From assembly GCA_027491255.1 (NCBI GenBank), contig JAIXWM010000073.1, positions 29,666-93,665 on the forward strand: 64,000 bases of DNA. The letters are read 5' to 3'. Position 1 is the first letter of the stretch, and each line of letters begins with the position of its first letter. Origin of the DNA: Rubrivivax sp. GTDB taxonomy: Bacteria > Pseudomonadota > Gammaproteobacteria > Burkholderiales > Burkholderiaceae_C. Shown here one piece after another: positions 63,715 to 64,000 of the stretch. The notes under the pieces are model-generated. The model was given only the letters and a program-made list of their open reading frames with translations, ran no database searches and was not told the origin of the DNA. Both the position numbers and the translations under genes were made by a program.

Positions 63715-64000
63715 TACCCTCCGTTCGCTGCGTGACCACCTCCCCGAGGGAGGAGGAGCGCCACCTTCGGGCGGCCGGGCGGTGGCGGTCATGGGAGTGC
63801 CCTCCGGTCACTGCGTGACCACCTCCCCGGGGGAGGAGGAGCGCCACCTTCGGACGGCCGGGCGGTGGCGGTCATGGGAGTGCCCTCCGGTCACTGCGTG
63901 ACCACCTCCCCGAGGGAGGGAGAGCGCCACCTTCGGACGGCCGGGCGGTGGCGGTCATGGGAGTGCCCTCCGGTCACTGCGTGACCACCTCCCCGAGGGA
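63715..64000. repeat. 83-bp tandem repeat upstream of the PII-like gene
   Basis: The word TACCCTCC/TGCCCTCC followed by a CACTGCGTGACCACCTCCCC-like stretch starts at 63715, 63798, 63881 and 63964, exactly 83 bases apart; the fourth unit is cut by the window end. The first unit is diverged (CGTTCGCTG); the next ones are nearly identical. Each unit includes, on the minus strand, GGAGGG and an ATG (63792, 63875, 63958). This copies the ribosome site and start of the PII-like gene. Small stems (CCTCC...GGAGG, CCACC...GGTGG) occur in each. Confidence 0.85.

Noticed and set aside
63710..63847. N-terminal extension of the PII-like protein starting at 63847
   Set aside because: The extra residues are encoded by the 83-bp repeat and are absent from the family; the ATG at 63709 has its own GGAGGG.

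Overview
The window is a high-GC proteobacterial chromosome segment beginning inside dnaA and running through dnaN and gyrB, so it lies next to the replication origin. I infer a betaproteobacterium of the order Burkholderiales, perhaps the Rubrivivax/Leptothrix/Roseateles group. The grounds are the very high GC, orphan Bug/TctC periplasmic receptors, the lptA-lptB-rpoN run, split pntA/pntB, and a short glycine-rich RRM protein. No rRNA, tRNA or CRISPR array was seen.

Layout. 1-6190: dnaA 3' end, an intergenic stretch with DnaA-box-like sites, dnaN, and gyrB interrupted by a 574-residue intein carrying both a LAGLIDADG endonuclease and a Cro/C1-type helix-turn-helix. 6414-13594: an accessory catabolic island, with a TRAP transporter (dctMQP, minus strand), a MarR-type regulator, and a plus-strand GMC dehydrogenase, small dehydrogenase subunit and enolase-superfamily enzyme. 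Near-identical palindromes overlap the -35 boxes of the transporter and dehydrogenase promoters, pointing to one regulon. 13804-17516: an eroded stretch with a periplasmic rubrerythrin, a TauD-like dioxygenase fused in frame to a conserved unknown, a dead short-chain dehydrogenase and a PIN/ribbon-helix-helix toxin-antitoxin pair. 17585-22529: aldehyde dehydrogenase, two orphan peptide-type ABC permeases and an M20 peptidase.

22656-30869 is mostly core: argS, a SPOR protein, a DsbA-like oxidoreductase, lptA-lptB-rpoN, a THUMP-type rRNA methyltransferase and rsmE. 30866-38658 holds an amidase, acyl-CoA synthetase, MTA/SAH nucleosidase, pntB/pntA transhydrogenase and a Nudix hydrolase. 38858-43065 is a general amino-acid ABC transporter (aapJQMP type) with a strong terminator hairpin between receptor and permease genes. 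43128-47863 has a lone CheW-domain protein, an SDR, a conserved unknown and two divergent Bug receptors. 47864-48355 is a repeat-rich spacer. 48356-58523 is recC-recB-recD with overlapping start/stop codons.

58564-64000 has an acyl-CoA synthetase, a second GMC oxidoreductase, the RRM protein behind a promoter with a palindrome, and an SbtB-like PII protein. The PII gene's ribosome binding site and start codon sit at one end of an 83-bp tandem repeat that continues to the window edge, so the translation start signal itself is reiterated.
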